DNA of 64,000 nt from Mitsuaria sp. PDC51. Lineage in GTDB: Bacteria > Pseudomonadota > Gammaproteobacteria > Burkholderiales > Burkholderiaceae_C. The stretch lies in NCBI RefSeq assembly GCF_900113225.1, contig NZ_FOZE01000002.1, positions 62,001-126,000 on the forward strand, written 5' to 3'. The notes beneath the pieces are model-generated. The model did no database searches. It saw nothing but the letters and a program-made list of their open reading frames with translations, and was not told where the DNA came from. Positions within the stretch are counted from its first letter, which is position 1; each line of letters begins with the position of its first letter. This document shows, piece after piece, positions 17,874-25,953 of this stretch. Position numbers and translations under genes: made by a program.

Positions 17874-18617
17874 TCAGTTGGCCGGCACGTACATCTGCGC
17901 CAGACGGCTCATCAGCCGCAGCGACAGGCGATGCATCGTGATGACCTCCAGCAGGCCATTGCGATGCAGCTCGACGATCTTCGCGTCGGGCAGTTCGGCC
18001 AGGGCCTTCTCGTTGATGGTCATGAAGCCGTCGACGTCGAGCTTCTCGCCGCTGGGCAGCTGCGCCTCGAAGCGCATGTCCTGCAGCAGGTCCAGGTCCT
18101 GCAGCAGCTCGCAGGCCTGGCGGGTGCGCTCGGCCTCGCGCTCGAAGTCCTCGCAGAACTGCTTCGCGTTGAGCAGCAGCTCGGAGGCCTCGCCGTCTTC
18201 CTTGAACAGCGGCTCGCCGTCGGTCTCGGAGAACGCGCCGGAGCCCATGTCCAGGCACAGCGCCATGTCGCTGCCGTTCTCCTCGATGCGGGCCATCGCG
18301 AAGGGCCAGCGGCGCACGTAGGCCGGCACGTAGCGGCCGGTCCACTGGCCGTCCTTGACGAACAGGTTGCTGCCCTGCTTCAGGCCGAACACGGCCAGCG
18401 GCGCGATCGCCGGACGCTGGCCTTCGGCGGCCTGGCCGACGCGCACGAACACCACCGGGTACTCGAGGCTCGCATCGGCGAACTCGGCCACGGCGACGAA
18501 CAGCGAGTTCAGCTGGGTCACGCGGTCCAGCACCGGCGCGCCGATCTTCATGCGCGTGCTCTTGTGCTGCACCCGGTCCACGGGGACCAGGTTTTCATAC
18601 ATCGGGGGGTTGCTCAT
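17874..18617 (-). CDS. SapC family protein
   Basis: A 247-residue protein of the SapC family (named after a Campylobacter surface-layer-associated locus; function unknown). Diagnostic parts: YENLVPVDRVQHKSTRMKIG at the N-terminus, then PVVFVRVGQAAEGQRPAIAP, GRYVPAYVRRWPFAMAR, and the C-terminal DVDGFMTINEKALAELPD, LHRNGLLEVITMHRLSL. No signal peptide or membrane segment is seen. The start overlaps the stop of the upstream CorC-like gene (ATGA), so the two are co-translated; why a SapC protein is tied to a CorC protein is unknown. Confidence 0.8.
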   Translation of the reverse strand: MSNPPMYENLVPVDRVQHKSTRMKIGAPVLDRVTQLNSLFVAVAEFADASLEYPVVFVRVGQAAEGQRPAIAPLAVFGLKQGSNLFVKDGQWTGRYVPAYVRRWPFAMARIEENGSDMALCLDMGSGAFSETDGEPLFKEDGEASELLLNAKQFCEDFEREAERTRQACELLQDLDLLQDMRFEAQLPSGEKLDVDGFMTINEKALAELPDAKIVELHRNGLLEVITMHRLSLRLMSRLAQMYVPAN

Positions 18618-19915
18618 TGATTCACTCCATCGTCCGCCAGTCGCGAGACCAGCACCTTGTCCACACGCTTGCCGTCGAGGTCGACCACCTCGAATCTCCA
18701 CGCGTCCCACTCCACCACATCGGCCGTGCGCGGCAAGCGCCCCAGCAGCAGCATCACCATGCCGGCCAGGGTGTTGTAGCGCCCACGGTCCTCCTCGGGC
18801 AGTTCCTTCAAGTCCAGGCGGTCCTTCAGCTCGGTGACGGGGATCAGGCCGTCCATCAGCCAGCTGCCGTCCTCGCGCTGCACCGCCCAGGCGTCCTCGC
18901 CGTCGGACGAGTTGAACTCGCCCGCGATCGCCTCCAGCACATCGCGCATCGCGACCACGCCCTGCACCTCGCCGTACTCGTCGACGACAAAGGCCAGCGG
19001 CGTATCGGTGCCGCGCATGTGCGCGAGCAGCTCCATGCCGGACAGCGTCTCGGGCACGAACACGGGCGGCTCCAGGCCGGTGGACAGGTCCAGCATCTCG
19101 CCGGCCAGCACGCGGGCCAGCAGGCTCTGCGCGCTCACCGTGCCGACCACGTCGTGCAGGCCGCCGCGGCAGACCGGGTAGCGGCTGTAGCCGTGCGCGC
19201 GCAGGATCTGCAGCACCTGCTCGGCGCGATCGGTCGCATCCAGCCAGGCGATCTCGGCGCGCGGGATCATCATCGAGCCGATCTGGCGCTCGTCCAGCCG
19301 GAACACGTTGCGCACCATCTGGTGCTCGTGTTCCTCGATCACGCCGGCGTCGCGGCCTTCCTCGAGGCTGGCGGCGATCTCCTCCTCGGTCACCGAGCGG
19401 TTGGCGCGCCCGCCCATGCCCAGCAGCTTCAGCGTGAACTCGGTGCAGAAGCTCAGCAGCTTGACGAAGGGCCGCGTGATCAGCGACATGATCTCCATCG
19501 GCGGCGCGACCAGGCGCGCGACGTTCTCCGGGAACATCTGGCCCAGGCGCTTGGGCACCAGCTCGCCGAAGATGATGGTCACGAAGGTCAGCACCAGCAC
19601 GACCAGGCCGGTGGCGGTGATGTCGGCGGCGCGCTCGCTGAGCGGGGTGTGGGCGCGCAGCACCTCGGCCAGCGGCCCGGAGAAGGCCGCCTCGCCGACG
19701 ATGCCGTTGAGCACGCCGATGGAGGTGATCCCGATCTGGACGGTGGACAGGAACTTGGTGGGGTTCTCGTGCAGGTCCATCGCGGCCTGCGCGCCTCCCT
19801 CGCCACTCTCCACCATCACTTGCAAGCGTGCCTTGCGGGCGGCCGTGAGGGCCATCTCCGACATGGCGAACAATCCGTTGAGCAGTATCAGGAAGAGAAC
19901 TAGGGCGGTATCCAT
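18614..19915 (-). CDS. CNNM/CorC-type membrane transporter (hemolysin family protein)
   Basis: A 433-residue inner-membrane protein. An N-terminal CNNM (DUF21) domain with about four membrane helices (1-175) contains SEMALTAARKARLQ and IIFGELVPKRLGQ; a CBS pair (about 200-335) contains MIPRAEIAWLD and LAFVVDEYGEVQGVVAMRDV; a C-terminal CorC/HlyC domain follows (about 350-430), with GRYNTLAGMVMLLLGRLP. The family is linked to Mg2+/Co2+ efflux; the old hemolysin name is misleading. ATG 19915 starts at the first membrane helix. It is divergent from apaH. Confidence 0.9.
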   Translation of the reverse strand: MDTALVLFLILLNGLFAMSEMALTAARKARLQVMVESGEGGAQAAMDLHENPTKFLSTVQIGITSIGVLNGIVGEAAFSGPLAEVLRAHTPLSERAADITATGLVVLVLTFVTIIFGELVPKRLGQMFPENVARLVAPPMEIMSLITRPFVKLLSFCTEFTLKLLGMGGRANRSVTEEEIAASLEEGRDAGVIEEHEHQMVRNVFRLDERQIGSMMIPRAEIAWLDATDRAEQVLQILRAHGYSRYPVCRGGLHDVVGTVSAQSLLARVLAGEMLDLSTGLEPPVFVPETLSGMELLAHMRGTDTPLAFVVDEYGEVQGVVAMRDVLEAIAGEFNSSDGEDAWAVQREDGSWLMDGLIPVTELKDRLDLKELPEEDRGRYNTLAGMVMLLLGRLPRTADVVEWDAWRFEVVDLDGKRVDKVLVSRLADDGVNQ

Positions 19916-20014
19916 TGACAGCGCGGACCGGGTGAAAACCCCGAGTCGCGCCCAAAACACAAGGTCGGCAAGGGTAGCAGAGCCGGCGTGACGCCGACAC
20001 CGCAAAATCCCCGT

Positions 20015-20845
20015 ATGCATTACCTCATCGGCGATCTCCAGGGCTGCTGCGACGCGCTTGCCCGGCTGCTGGAAAAGATCGACTTCTCCCCGTCCCGCGA
20101 CCGCCTCCACCTCCTGGGCGACCTGGTCAACCGCGGCCCCGATTCCCTGACGACGCTGCGCCGCCTGCAATCGCTGGGCGACGCGGCGCACTGCCTGCTG
20201 GGCAATCACGACCTGCACCTGCTCGCGACTGCCGCCGGCGTGCGCGCCCCGCACAAGGGGGACACGCTGGACGCGATCCTGCAGGCGCCGGACCGCGAGG
20301 CGCTGCTGGAGTGGCTGCGCCGGCAGCGGCTGGCGGCGCGGGCGCAGGGCTGGCTGATGGTGCATGCGGGCGTGGTGCCGCAATGGGACGCCGCGCAGGT
20401 CCTGTCCCTGGCGGAGGAAGTGCACACGCTGCTGCGCGGCCCGGAACTGGCGGACTTCCTGCCGCAGATGTACGGCAACGAGCCCGACCGCTGGAGCGAC
20501 GAGCTGACGGGCGCGCCGCGGCTGCGTTTCATCATCAACGTGCTGACGCGGATCCGCTTCTGCAATGCGAAGGGCCGCCTGGACTTCAAGACCAAGGAGG
20601 GCCTGGGCACGGCGCCGGAAGGCTTCATGCCCTGGTTCGACGTGCCGGAGCGGCGCACGGCGGGTGACCCGGTGGCCTTCGGGCACTGGTCCACGCTGGG
20701 CCTGGTGCAGCGGCCGGACCTGCTGGCGCTGGACACCGGCTGCGTGTGGGGCGGCGAACTGACGGCCGCCCGCGTGGCCGACGGCCAGGTGCTGGAGATC
20801 ATCCAGGTGCCCTGCGCGCAGGCGAGGAAGCCAGGGGCGGACTGA
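20015..20845 (+). CDS. apaH: symmetrical bis(5'-nucleosyl)-tetraphosphatase
   Basis: A 276-residue metallophosphatase that splits Ap4A to two ADP and can decap NpnN-RNA. The calcineurin-like motifs are GDLQGC (about 6-11), GDLVNRGPDS, and GNHDLHLL; the C-terminal part has the ApaH-specific WFDVPERRT, FGHWSTLGL and LDTGCVWGGELTA. Cytosolic. ATG 20015 is used (MHYLIGDLQG); the ATG at 19988 adds nine residues and is unlikely. It stands divergent from the CorC-like gene and just upstream of tRNA-Ser. Confidence 0.95.
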   Translation: MHYLIGDLQGCCDALARLLEKIDFSPSRDRLHLLGDLVNRGPDSLTTLRRLQSLGDAAHCLLGNHDLHLLATAAGVRAPHKGDTLDAILQAPDREALLEWLRRQRLAARAQGWLMVHAGVVPQWDAAQVLSLAEEVHTLLRGPELADFLPQMYGNEPDRWSDELTGAPRLRFIINVLTRIRFCNAKGRLDFKTKEGLGTAPEGFMPWFDVPERRTAGDPVAFGHWSTLGLVQRPDLLALDTGCVWGGELTAARVADGQVLEIIQVPCAQARKPGAD

Positions 20846-20865
20846 ACGAAGGCCGACGGCACGCA

Positions 20866-20871
20866 TACAAT
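20866..20871 (+). promoter_or_regulatory. candidate -10 element of tRNA-Ser
   Basis: TACAAT at 20866-20871 lies 15 bases before the mature tRNA 5' end. The -35 position (about 20842-20848, CTGAAC) is a poor match and overlaps the end of apaH. Confidence 0.4.
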
Positions 20872-20886
20872 GCGCGCCTTCTCCAA

Positions 20887-20976
20887 GGAGACGTGGCCGA
20901 GTGGTTTAAGGCAGCGGTCTTGAAAACCGCCGAGGGTTCGCGCCCTCCGTGAGTTCGAATCTCACCGTCTCCGCCA
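20887..20976 (+). tRNA. tRNA-Ser (anticodon TGA)
   Basis: A 90-nucleotide class II tRNA. The acceptor GGAGACG pairs with CGTCTCC, with discriminator G and encoded CCA (20974-20976). The anticodon loop CTTGAAAA holds TGA, and a long variable arm (CGAGGGTTCGCGCCCTCCG) is typical of serine tRNAs. The T-loop is TTCGAAT. Confidence 0.96.
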
Positions 20977-20979
20977 CCC

Positions 20980-21846
20980 ATGAACGCCCTCACGACCGCC
21001 AGCCCCCCCGCCCTGCTCGCCTTGATCGGCGGCAACGAGGACCGGCTGACGCCCGGCATCGTGCTGCGAGAGCTGGTCGCGGCTTGCGCCGCCTCTCATG
21101 CGGACGGCGGGCCGCTCCGGGTTGTCGTGCTGAGCACCGCCAGCGGCGAGCCGGACCTGCTCTGGTCCCAGTACGAGCCGGCCTTCCGGGCGCTGGGCGT
21201 CGTGCCGGCCTGGCTCGATCCGCGCGACCGCGAGGCCGCGGGCGCGGACGACGCGCTACAGGCCTTGCGGTCGGCCGACCTGCTGTTCATGACGGGCGGC
21301 GACCAGGAACGCCTGCTCGACGTCATCGGCGACACCCCCCTGCACGCGCTCATCCGAGAACGCCACCGCACCGGCGAACTCGCGATCGCCGGCACCAGCG
21401 CGGGCGCCTCGGCGCTCGGCGCCCACATGCCGGTGGGCGACCTCAATGAGCAGTTCGCCGGCCCCTCGCAGCCGCTGCACGCCGCGCTTGGACTGATGCC
21501 GACCCTCGTGATCGACCAGCACTTCGCGCAGCGCAAGCGCCATGCGCGGCTGCTGCAACTGGTCTCGCTCGACCCGCGCCGCACCGGCGTGGGCATCGAC
21601 GAGGACACCGCGCTGATCGTCCGTCCCGGCCACGACTTGCGCGTCGTCGGCGCGGGCGCCGTGACGGTCATCGACGGCTCCCGAATGACCGACCGGCGCG
21701 AGCCGTCCTCCGTCATCGCCTTCGAGCAACTCGGCTTCTTCCTGTTGCCATCCGGCACCGCACTGCGATTCAACGACCCGGCCACGCCACCGCATCTGCA
21801 GCGACTGCTCCGCGCAATCGCCTCGCCCGCTCCGCTGATCGGCTGA
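20980..21846 (+). CDS. cyanophycinase-like serine peptidase (S51 family)
   Basis: A 288-residue protein of the S51 peptidase family. The opening LLALIGGNEDRLTPG, the TGGDQERLL segment, the nucleophile GTSAGAS (Ser140), and IDQHFAQRKRHARLLQLV followed by GVGIDEDTALIV match cyanophycinases, which cut cyanophycin into beta-Asp-Arg dipeptides. No signal peptide is seen, so the intracellular type is likely. No cphA is in the window. The ATG lies three bases after the tRNA-Ser CCA end, so no separate ribosome-binding site fits; after tRNA processing the message would be nearly leaderless. Confidence 0.82.
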   Translation: MNALTTASPPALLALIGGNEDRLTPGIVLRELVAACAASHADGGPLRVVVLSTASGEPDLLWSQYEPAFRALGVVPAWLDPRDREAAGADDALQALRSADLLFMTGGDQERLLDVIGDTPLHALIRERHRTGELAIAGTSAGASALGAHMPVGDLNEQFAGPSQPLHAALGLMPTLVIDQHFAQRKRHARLLQLVSLDPRRTGVGIDEDTALIVRPGHDLRVVGAGAVTVIDGSRMTDRREPSSVIAFEQLGFFLLPSGTALRFNDPATPPHLQRLLRAIASPAPLIG

Positions 21847-21853
21847 GCTCGCC

Positions 21854-22714
21854 TCAGCCGGCAATGTGGGCCTCGAAGCCCACGCGTCCCGGCGCCACGT
21901 CGTCGCGCAGCTGATGCCCATCCGGGTAGTCGCCGCCGTTCTGCGGCCGGAAGGCGATTGGCGCTTCGTCGAAGACGTCCGCCAGCCGCAAGCGCCACGC
22001 CGCCTTCGCCGCCTCGACGTCTTCCGCCGTCATCCGACCCACGCCGTGTACCGCATGCGTCTTCAGCACCGACATGCCGGGATAGAACAGCGTGCCGTGG
22101 GTGATCGGGAACAGCAACTGATCAATCGGACCGTTGATGCCCCGCGGCGAGTAGTCCACCGCCGGCCCGCCGGTCGTCACCGAGACCATCGCGCGCCGGC
22201 CCGCGAGCCCGCCTTCGCCGTAACGGAAGCGGTTGCCTTGCCCATGGCGGCCATAGGCCAGGCCGTAGGCCCAGACGCGGTCGATCCAGCCCTTCATGAT
22301 GGCCGGCATGCCGAACCACCACAGCGGGAACTGCAGGATCACCAGGTCGGCGGCGAGCAGCTTGCGCTGTTCCTCGACGACATCGGCCGGCTGATGGCCG
22401 TGCTCGAAGGCATGGCCGGATTCGCGCACGAAATTCAAGCGCGTCGCGTCGGCGCGCACGGGGAAGTCGGCCTCGCCGTAGACGGCACGCCAGCCCATCG
22501 CGTAGAGGTCGGACTGCAGCACCGCATGCCCGGCGGAACCCAGCGTTTCCGCCGCGACGCCCACCAGCGTGCGTGTCAGCGAGGTCGGCTCGGGATGCGC
22601 GTGGACGATCAGCACGGTCTTGCGACCTGCGGCGGAGGCGGCGGTGGAAGCGGAAGCGGCGGCTGCCGCAGCGCCGGTGGCGACGGGATGGTCTCTGTTG
22701 GGCGTAGTGGTCAT
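21854..22714 (-). CDS. NAD(P)H dehydrogenase (quinone)/flavodoxin-like oxidoreductase
   Basis: A 286-residue flavodoxin-fold protein of the NQO1/MdaB/YwrO group, reducing quinones or similar acceptors by two electrons with FMN/FAD. After an alanine-rich N-terminus come VLIVHAHPEPTSLTRTL (phosphate-binding loop), LILQFPLWWFGMPAIMKGWI (written here as ILQFPLWWFGMPAIMKGW), and VSVTTGGPAVDYSPRGING. The start is ATG 22714 with GGAG upstream. It is divergent from a LysR regulator over 91 bases, a typical stress- or substrate-inducible pair. Confidence 0.87.
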   Translation of the reverse strand: MTTTPNRDHPVATGAAAAAASASTAASAAGRKTVLIVHAHPEPTSLTRTLVGVAAETLGSAGHAVLQSDLYAMGWRAVYGEADFPVRADATRLNFVRESGHAFEHGHQPADVVEEQRKLLAADLVILQFPLWWFGMPAIMKGWIDRVWAYGLAYGRHGQGNRFRYGEGGLAGRRAMVSVTTGGPAVDYSPRGINGPIDQLLFPITHGTLFYPGMSVLKTHAVHGVGRMTAEDVEAAKAAWRLRLADVFDEAPIAFRPQNGGDYPDGHQLRDDVAPGRVGFEAHIAG

Positions 22715-22741
22715 GTCGGACTCCAGAAGATCGGGAATGAG

Positions 22742-22754
22742 CGTCAGTCTGACG
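22742..22754. promoter_or_regulatory. perfect palindrome, candidate LysR site
   Basis: CGTCAG-T-CTGACG is a 6+1+6 inverted repeat centred in the divergent intergenic region between the oxidoreductase and LysR genes. It does not fit the loose T-N11-A rule exactly, but position and symmetry suit an operator. Confidence 0.5.
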
Positions 22755-22805
22755 AGCGCGGCCCCATCCGTGAAATCACGTCTTCTCTGCCCTACTATCC
22801 AAAGC

Positions 22806-23738
22806 ATGGATACCAGCCGGCTCGACCTCAACCTGCTCGTGACGCTCGAGGCACTGCTGACCGAGCGCAATGTCACCAAGGCCGCCGCCCGGCTGGGCCT
22901 CAGCCAGCCCGCGGTCAGCGCGCAGCTCAGCCGGCTGCGCGATGTCTTCGAGGACCCGCTGCTGCTCCCGGCGCAGCGCGGCATGACGCCCACCGCGAAG
23001 GCCTTGTCGCTGTTCGAGCCGCTGCGCCAGGCGCTGGACCAGGTGCGCGGGGTCGCGAGCTCGCACCTGCACTTCGAGCCGGGCAGCGCCGAACTGACGG
23101 TGACCATCGCCGCCTCGGACTACCTGCAGGCCTCGGTCCTGCGGCCGCTGGTGCTGCGGCTGCGACGGGAAGCACCGGGCGTGCGCATCGCCGTCCGGCA
23201 CCTGGACCCGCACCAGCATGCCGCCCAGATGGCGCGCGGCGACGTCGACCTGGGCCTGATGCAGCCGATCGAGGCCGCGGACAGCCTGCGGCTGCGCCCG
23301 CTCTTCCATGAGCGCTACGTGCTCATCGCGCGGCGCGGCCATCCCGCCGTCAGCGGCCGGCTCACGGCCAAGGCCTTCTCCAAACTGGAGCAGGTGGTCG
23401 TCTCGCCGGTCGGTGGCGCCTTCAGCACGCCGGTGGACCAGGCGCTCGCGGGGCTCGGGCTGACGCGTCAGGTCGTGCTCTCGGCGGCGTCCTTCCTGTT
23501 CGTACCCGACATCGTCGGCCGCTCCGACCTGGTCGCCCTGGTGCCCGAGCGCCTGGTCAAGGGTCAGGCCGCCGGCCTGCAGGTGCTGCCGCCGCCGCTG
23601 CCGATCGACGGCTTCGACATCGCCATGGTCTGGCACGAGCGCAACCACGGCCACGCGGCGCAGCGCTGGCTGCGCGATCAGGTGTTCGCGATCGCCGGGC
23701 CCCGCGCGCGCGCGGGCACGGACGCCGGCCCGTCGTGA
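22806..23738 (+). CDS. LysR family transcriptional regulator
   Basis: A 310-residue LysR regulator. The N-terminal helix-turn-helix is clear: LDLNLLVTLEALLTERNVTK, then AARLGLSQPAVSAQLSRLR. The effector domain (about 95-295) follows. The profile (DPLLLPAQRGMTPTAKA, FHERYVLIARRGHPA) resembles the NahR/PhnS-like subgroup. It starts at ATG 22806, divergent from the quinone oxidoreductase gene, which it most likely controls. Confidence 0.9.
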   Translation: MDTSRLDLNLLVTLEALLTERNVTKAAARLGLSQPAVSAQLSRLRDVFEDPLLLPAQRGMTPTAKALSLFEPLRQALDQVRGVASSHLHFEPGSAELTVTIAASDYLQASVLRPLVLRLRREAPGVRIAVRHLDPHQHAAQMARGDVDLGLMQPIEAADSLRLRPLFHERYVLIARRGHPAVSGRLTAKAFSKLEQVVVSPVGGAFSTPVDQALAGLGLTRQVVLSAASFLFVPDIVGRSDLVALVPERLVKGQAAGLQVLPPPLPIDGFDIAMVWHERNHGHAAQRWLRDQVFAIAGPRARAGTDAGPS

Positions 23739-23878
23739 ATTCCGTCGCGCGGGACCTGTTGCGCCTTGGCGTTTTCACCAAGCCGGCCGACACATCCTGA
23801 AACGAACATGCGCCCCGCGTGGTCAGAACGGTCGTCACCTCGATAGAAGCCGCCGCCACGCGTCGAGGGAGAGCAACG

Positions 23879-25321
23879 ATGGGACATCCTTCCGGACTGA
23901 CCGGCTTCCGCAAGATCTACGCTGCCTGCGATCGCGCGATGCTGCTGATCCTGGCGGTCAGCTGGCTGCTCGCGCTGGGGCTGGGCTGGCGCTATGCGCA
24001 GTTCGGGCTGGCGACGGGCCTCGGCACCGCGCTGCTGGCCGTGGCCGGGCTGGCCTACGCGGCGGCACCGGGCGCCACCGCCACGCGCATGACGCTCACC
24101 ACCGCGCAGGCGCTGATGGTGATGCTGCACATCCACCTCGGCGGCGGCATGGTGGAGCTGCACTTCGGCGTCTTCGTCACGCTGGCCTACCTGCTGATGT
24201 ACCGCGACTGGAAGGTGCTGGTGCTGGGGGCGGCGCTCTTCGCCGTCCACCACCTGCTCTTCGACCGCCTGCTCGCCGCCGGTTTCGGCACCTACTGCCT
24301 GAGCGAACCCGACTTCGGCCGCATCGTGCTGCATGCGGCCTACGTCGTCGCGCAGACCGGCATCGAGCTGGTGATGGCCGCGCACATGCGGCGCAACACC
24401 AAGGAAGGGCTGGAGCTGCACGACCTGGTCCGCGCGCTGGGCAGCCGCGACGACCGTCTCGCGCTCGACGTGGCGCATGTGAAGGCGAGCACGTCGGCGG
24501 GTCTCAAGATCAAGGACTCGCTGCAGCGCCTGAACGCGGCGATGGCGCGCGTGCGGGAAGCGGCGCAGCACATCGGCAGCGCCTCGACGCAGATCGCCGC
24601 GGGCAACACCGACCTCTCGGGCCGCACCGAGCAGGCGGCCGCCAGCCTGCAGGAAACCGCCGCTTCGGTGCAGCAGCTCGCGGCCACGGTGCGTCATACC
24701 GCCGAGGCCGCGCAGCAGGCCCGCGAGCTCTCCGACCAGGCGATGCGGGTCGCCGATGCCGGCGGCAGCGCGGTCACCCGCGTCGTGTCGACGATGGAGG
24801 AGATCCACCGCGCTTCCGGCCGCATCGCCGACATCATCGGCGTCATCGACGGCCTGGCCTTCCAGACCAACATCCTGGCGCTGAACGCGGCGGTCGAGGC
24901 TGCGCGCGCCGGCGAGCAGGGCCGCGGCTTCGCGGTGGTGGCGGCGGAGGTCCGCTCGCTCGCGCAGCGTTCCGCGCAGGCGGCCAAGGAGATCAAGACC
25001 CTGATCGGCGCCTCCACCGAGCAGGTGGGCAGCGGCGCGACGCTGGTGCAGGAGGCGGGCCGCACGATGGCCGACATCGTGGCCTCGGTGCAGCGTGTGG
25101 GCGCGCTGATCAACGACATCGCCGATGCCGCCGGCGAACAGCGCCGCGACTTCGGCCGCATCGACGCCGCGGTCACGCAGCTCGACGAGATGACGCAGCG
25201 CAACGCCGCGCTGGTGGTCGAATCGGCCTCCGCGGCGACCACGCTCGACGACCACGCCAGCCAGCTCAACCGCGTCGTCGGCGCCTTCGACCTGGGCCGG
25301 AGTCAGGGCTATCCCGCGTGA
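23879..25321 (+). CDS. methyl-accepting chemotaxis protein with polytopic membrane sensor
   Basis: A 480-residue chemoreceptor. The N-terminal 190 residues hold about six membrane helices instead of a periplasmic loop. They include [19 protein letters not shown] and then [20 protein letters not shown], a set of His/Glu residues inside the membrane region that recurs in this receptor type and could hold a cofactor (inference). The signalling domain (about 215-470) has the hairpin tip [20 protein letters not shown] with [20 protein letters not shown]. No HAMP domain is obvious and there is no C-terminal CheR pentapeptide. GGGAGAG precedes ATG 23879. Confidence 0.9.
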   Translation: MGHPSGLTGFRKIYAACDRAMLLILAVSWLLALGLGWRYAQFGLATGLGTALLAVAGLAYAAAPGATATRMTLTTAQALMVMLHIHLGGGMVELHFGVFVTLAYLLMYRDWKVLVLGAALFAVHHLLFDRLLAAGFGTYCLSEPDFGRIVLHAAYVVAQTGIELVMAAHMRRNTKEGLELHDLVRALGSRDDRLALDVAHVKASTSAGLKIKDSLQRLNAAMARVREAAQHIGSASTQIAAGNTDLSGRTEQAAASLQETAASVQQLAATVRHTAEAAQQARELSDQAMRVADAGGSAVTRVVSTMEEIHRASGRIADIIGVIDGLAFQTNILALNAAVEAARAGEQGRGFAVVAAEVRSLAQRSAQAAKEIKTLIGASTEQVGSGATLVQEAGRTMADIVASVQRVGALINDIADAAGEQRRDFGRIDAAVTQLDEMTQRNAALVVESASAATTLDDHASQLNRVVGAFDLGRSQGYPA

Positions 25322-25398
25322 CGCCGCAACGACATCCCGGGGCGTCGCCGGCCGCACCGGAACGCACGCCAAACGCTAGACAAACGATCTCTTAACCT

Positions 25399-25418
25399 GA
25401 AGCTGTCCCGAAGCTGTC
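25399..25418 (+). promoter_or_regulatory. 11-bp tandem repeat upstream of tctBA, Pho-box-like
   Basis: GAAGCTGTC occurs at 25399-25407 and again at 25410-25418, a period of 11 bases. The two CTGTC cores in direct repeat resemble sites of OmpR/PhoB-type regulators (PhoB: CTGTCAT repeated every 11 bases). The site lies about 100 bases before the tctB start. Confidence 0.4.
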
Positions 25419-25517
25419 AGGATCCCTTCATGGACCGGTCGCTGCGCAGAAACGCGTACGACACGGACCGGCGCGACCGGAACCATGGGCACATCTCGGA
25501 CCTCCCCGGTGTGCCTC

Positions 25518-25943
25518 ATGACCCTCAATCGATCGCTCGCGAGAGGCTTGTTCCTCGCCGCGGTGGCCCTGTTCTTCGGACTGGGCGCGCTGCGTTATCC
25601 CATCGGCCGCATGGACCATGCCGGTCCCGGGCTGTTCCCACTGATGATCAGCGTCCTGCTGGGCCTGGTGGCGCTGGCCACCATCGTGCGCGGCGTCGTC
25701 GCGGGCGGCCCCGGGCTGGACTTCAAGGTCCGCAACATCGGCCTGATCCTGGCGGCGCTGTGCGCGTTCTCGCTGGTCTCGCGCTTCCTCAACATGTCGG
25801 CCGGCATCGTGGTCATGGTGTTCATCGCCACGGCCGCGGGCAGCAACTACTCGTGGAAGCGCAACGTGGTGATCTCGATCGGCCTGCTGGCCATCGCCTT
25901 CATCTTCCAGAAGTTCCTCGGCCTCAACCTGCCGCTGCTGTAA
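25518..25943 (+). CDS. tctB: tripartite tricarboxylate transporter small membrane subunit, TctB family
   Basis: A 141-residue protein with four predicted membrane helices (about 6-26, 37-57, 74-92, 98-135). The MDHAGPGLFPLMISVLLGLV segment is typical of TctB, the small membrane subunit of tripartite tricarboxylate transporters. The start may be ATG 25518 (MTLNRSLARG, family-like) or ATG 25485, 11 codons longer. It precedes the TctA gene by 10 bases. A TctC-type binding protein is not adjacent. Confidence 0.85.
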   Translation: MTLNRSLARGLFLAAVALFFGLGALRYPIGRMDHAGPGLFPLMISVLLGLVALATIVRGVVAGGPGLDFKVRNIGLILAALCAFSLVSRFLNMSAGIVVMVFIATAAGSNYSWKRNVVISIGLLAIAFIFQKFLGLNLPLL

Positions 25944-25953
25944 GGACCCGGCC

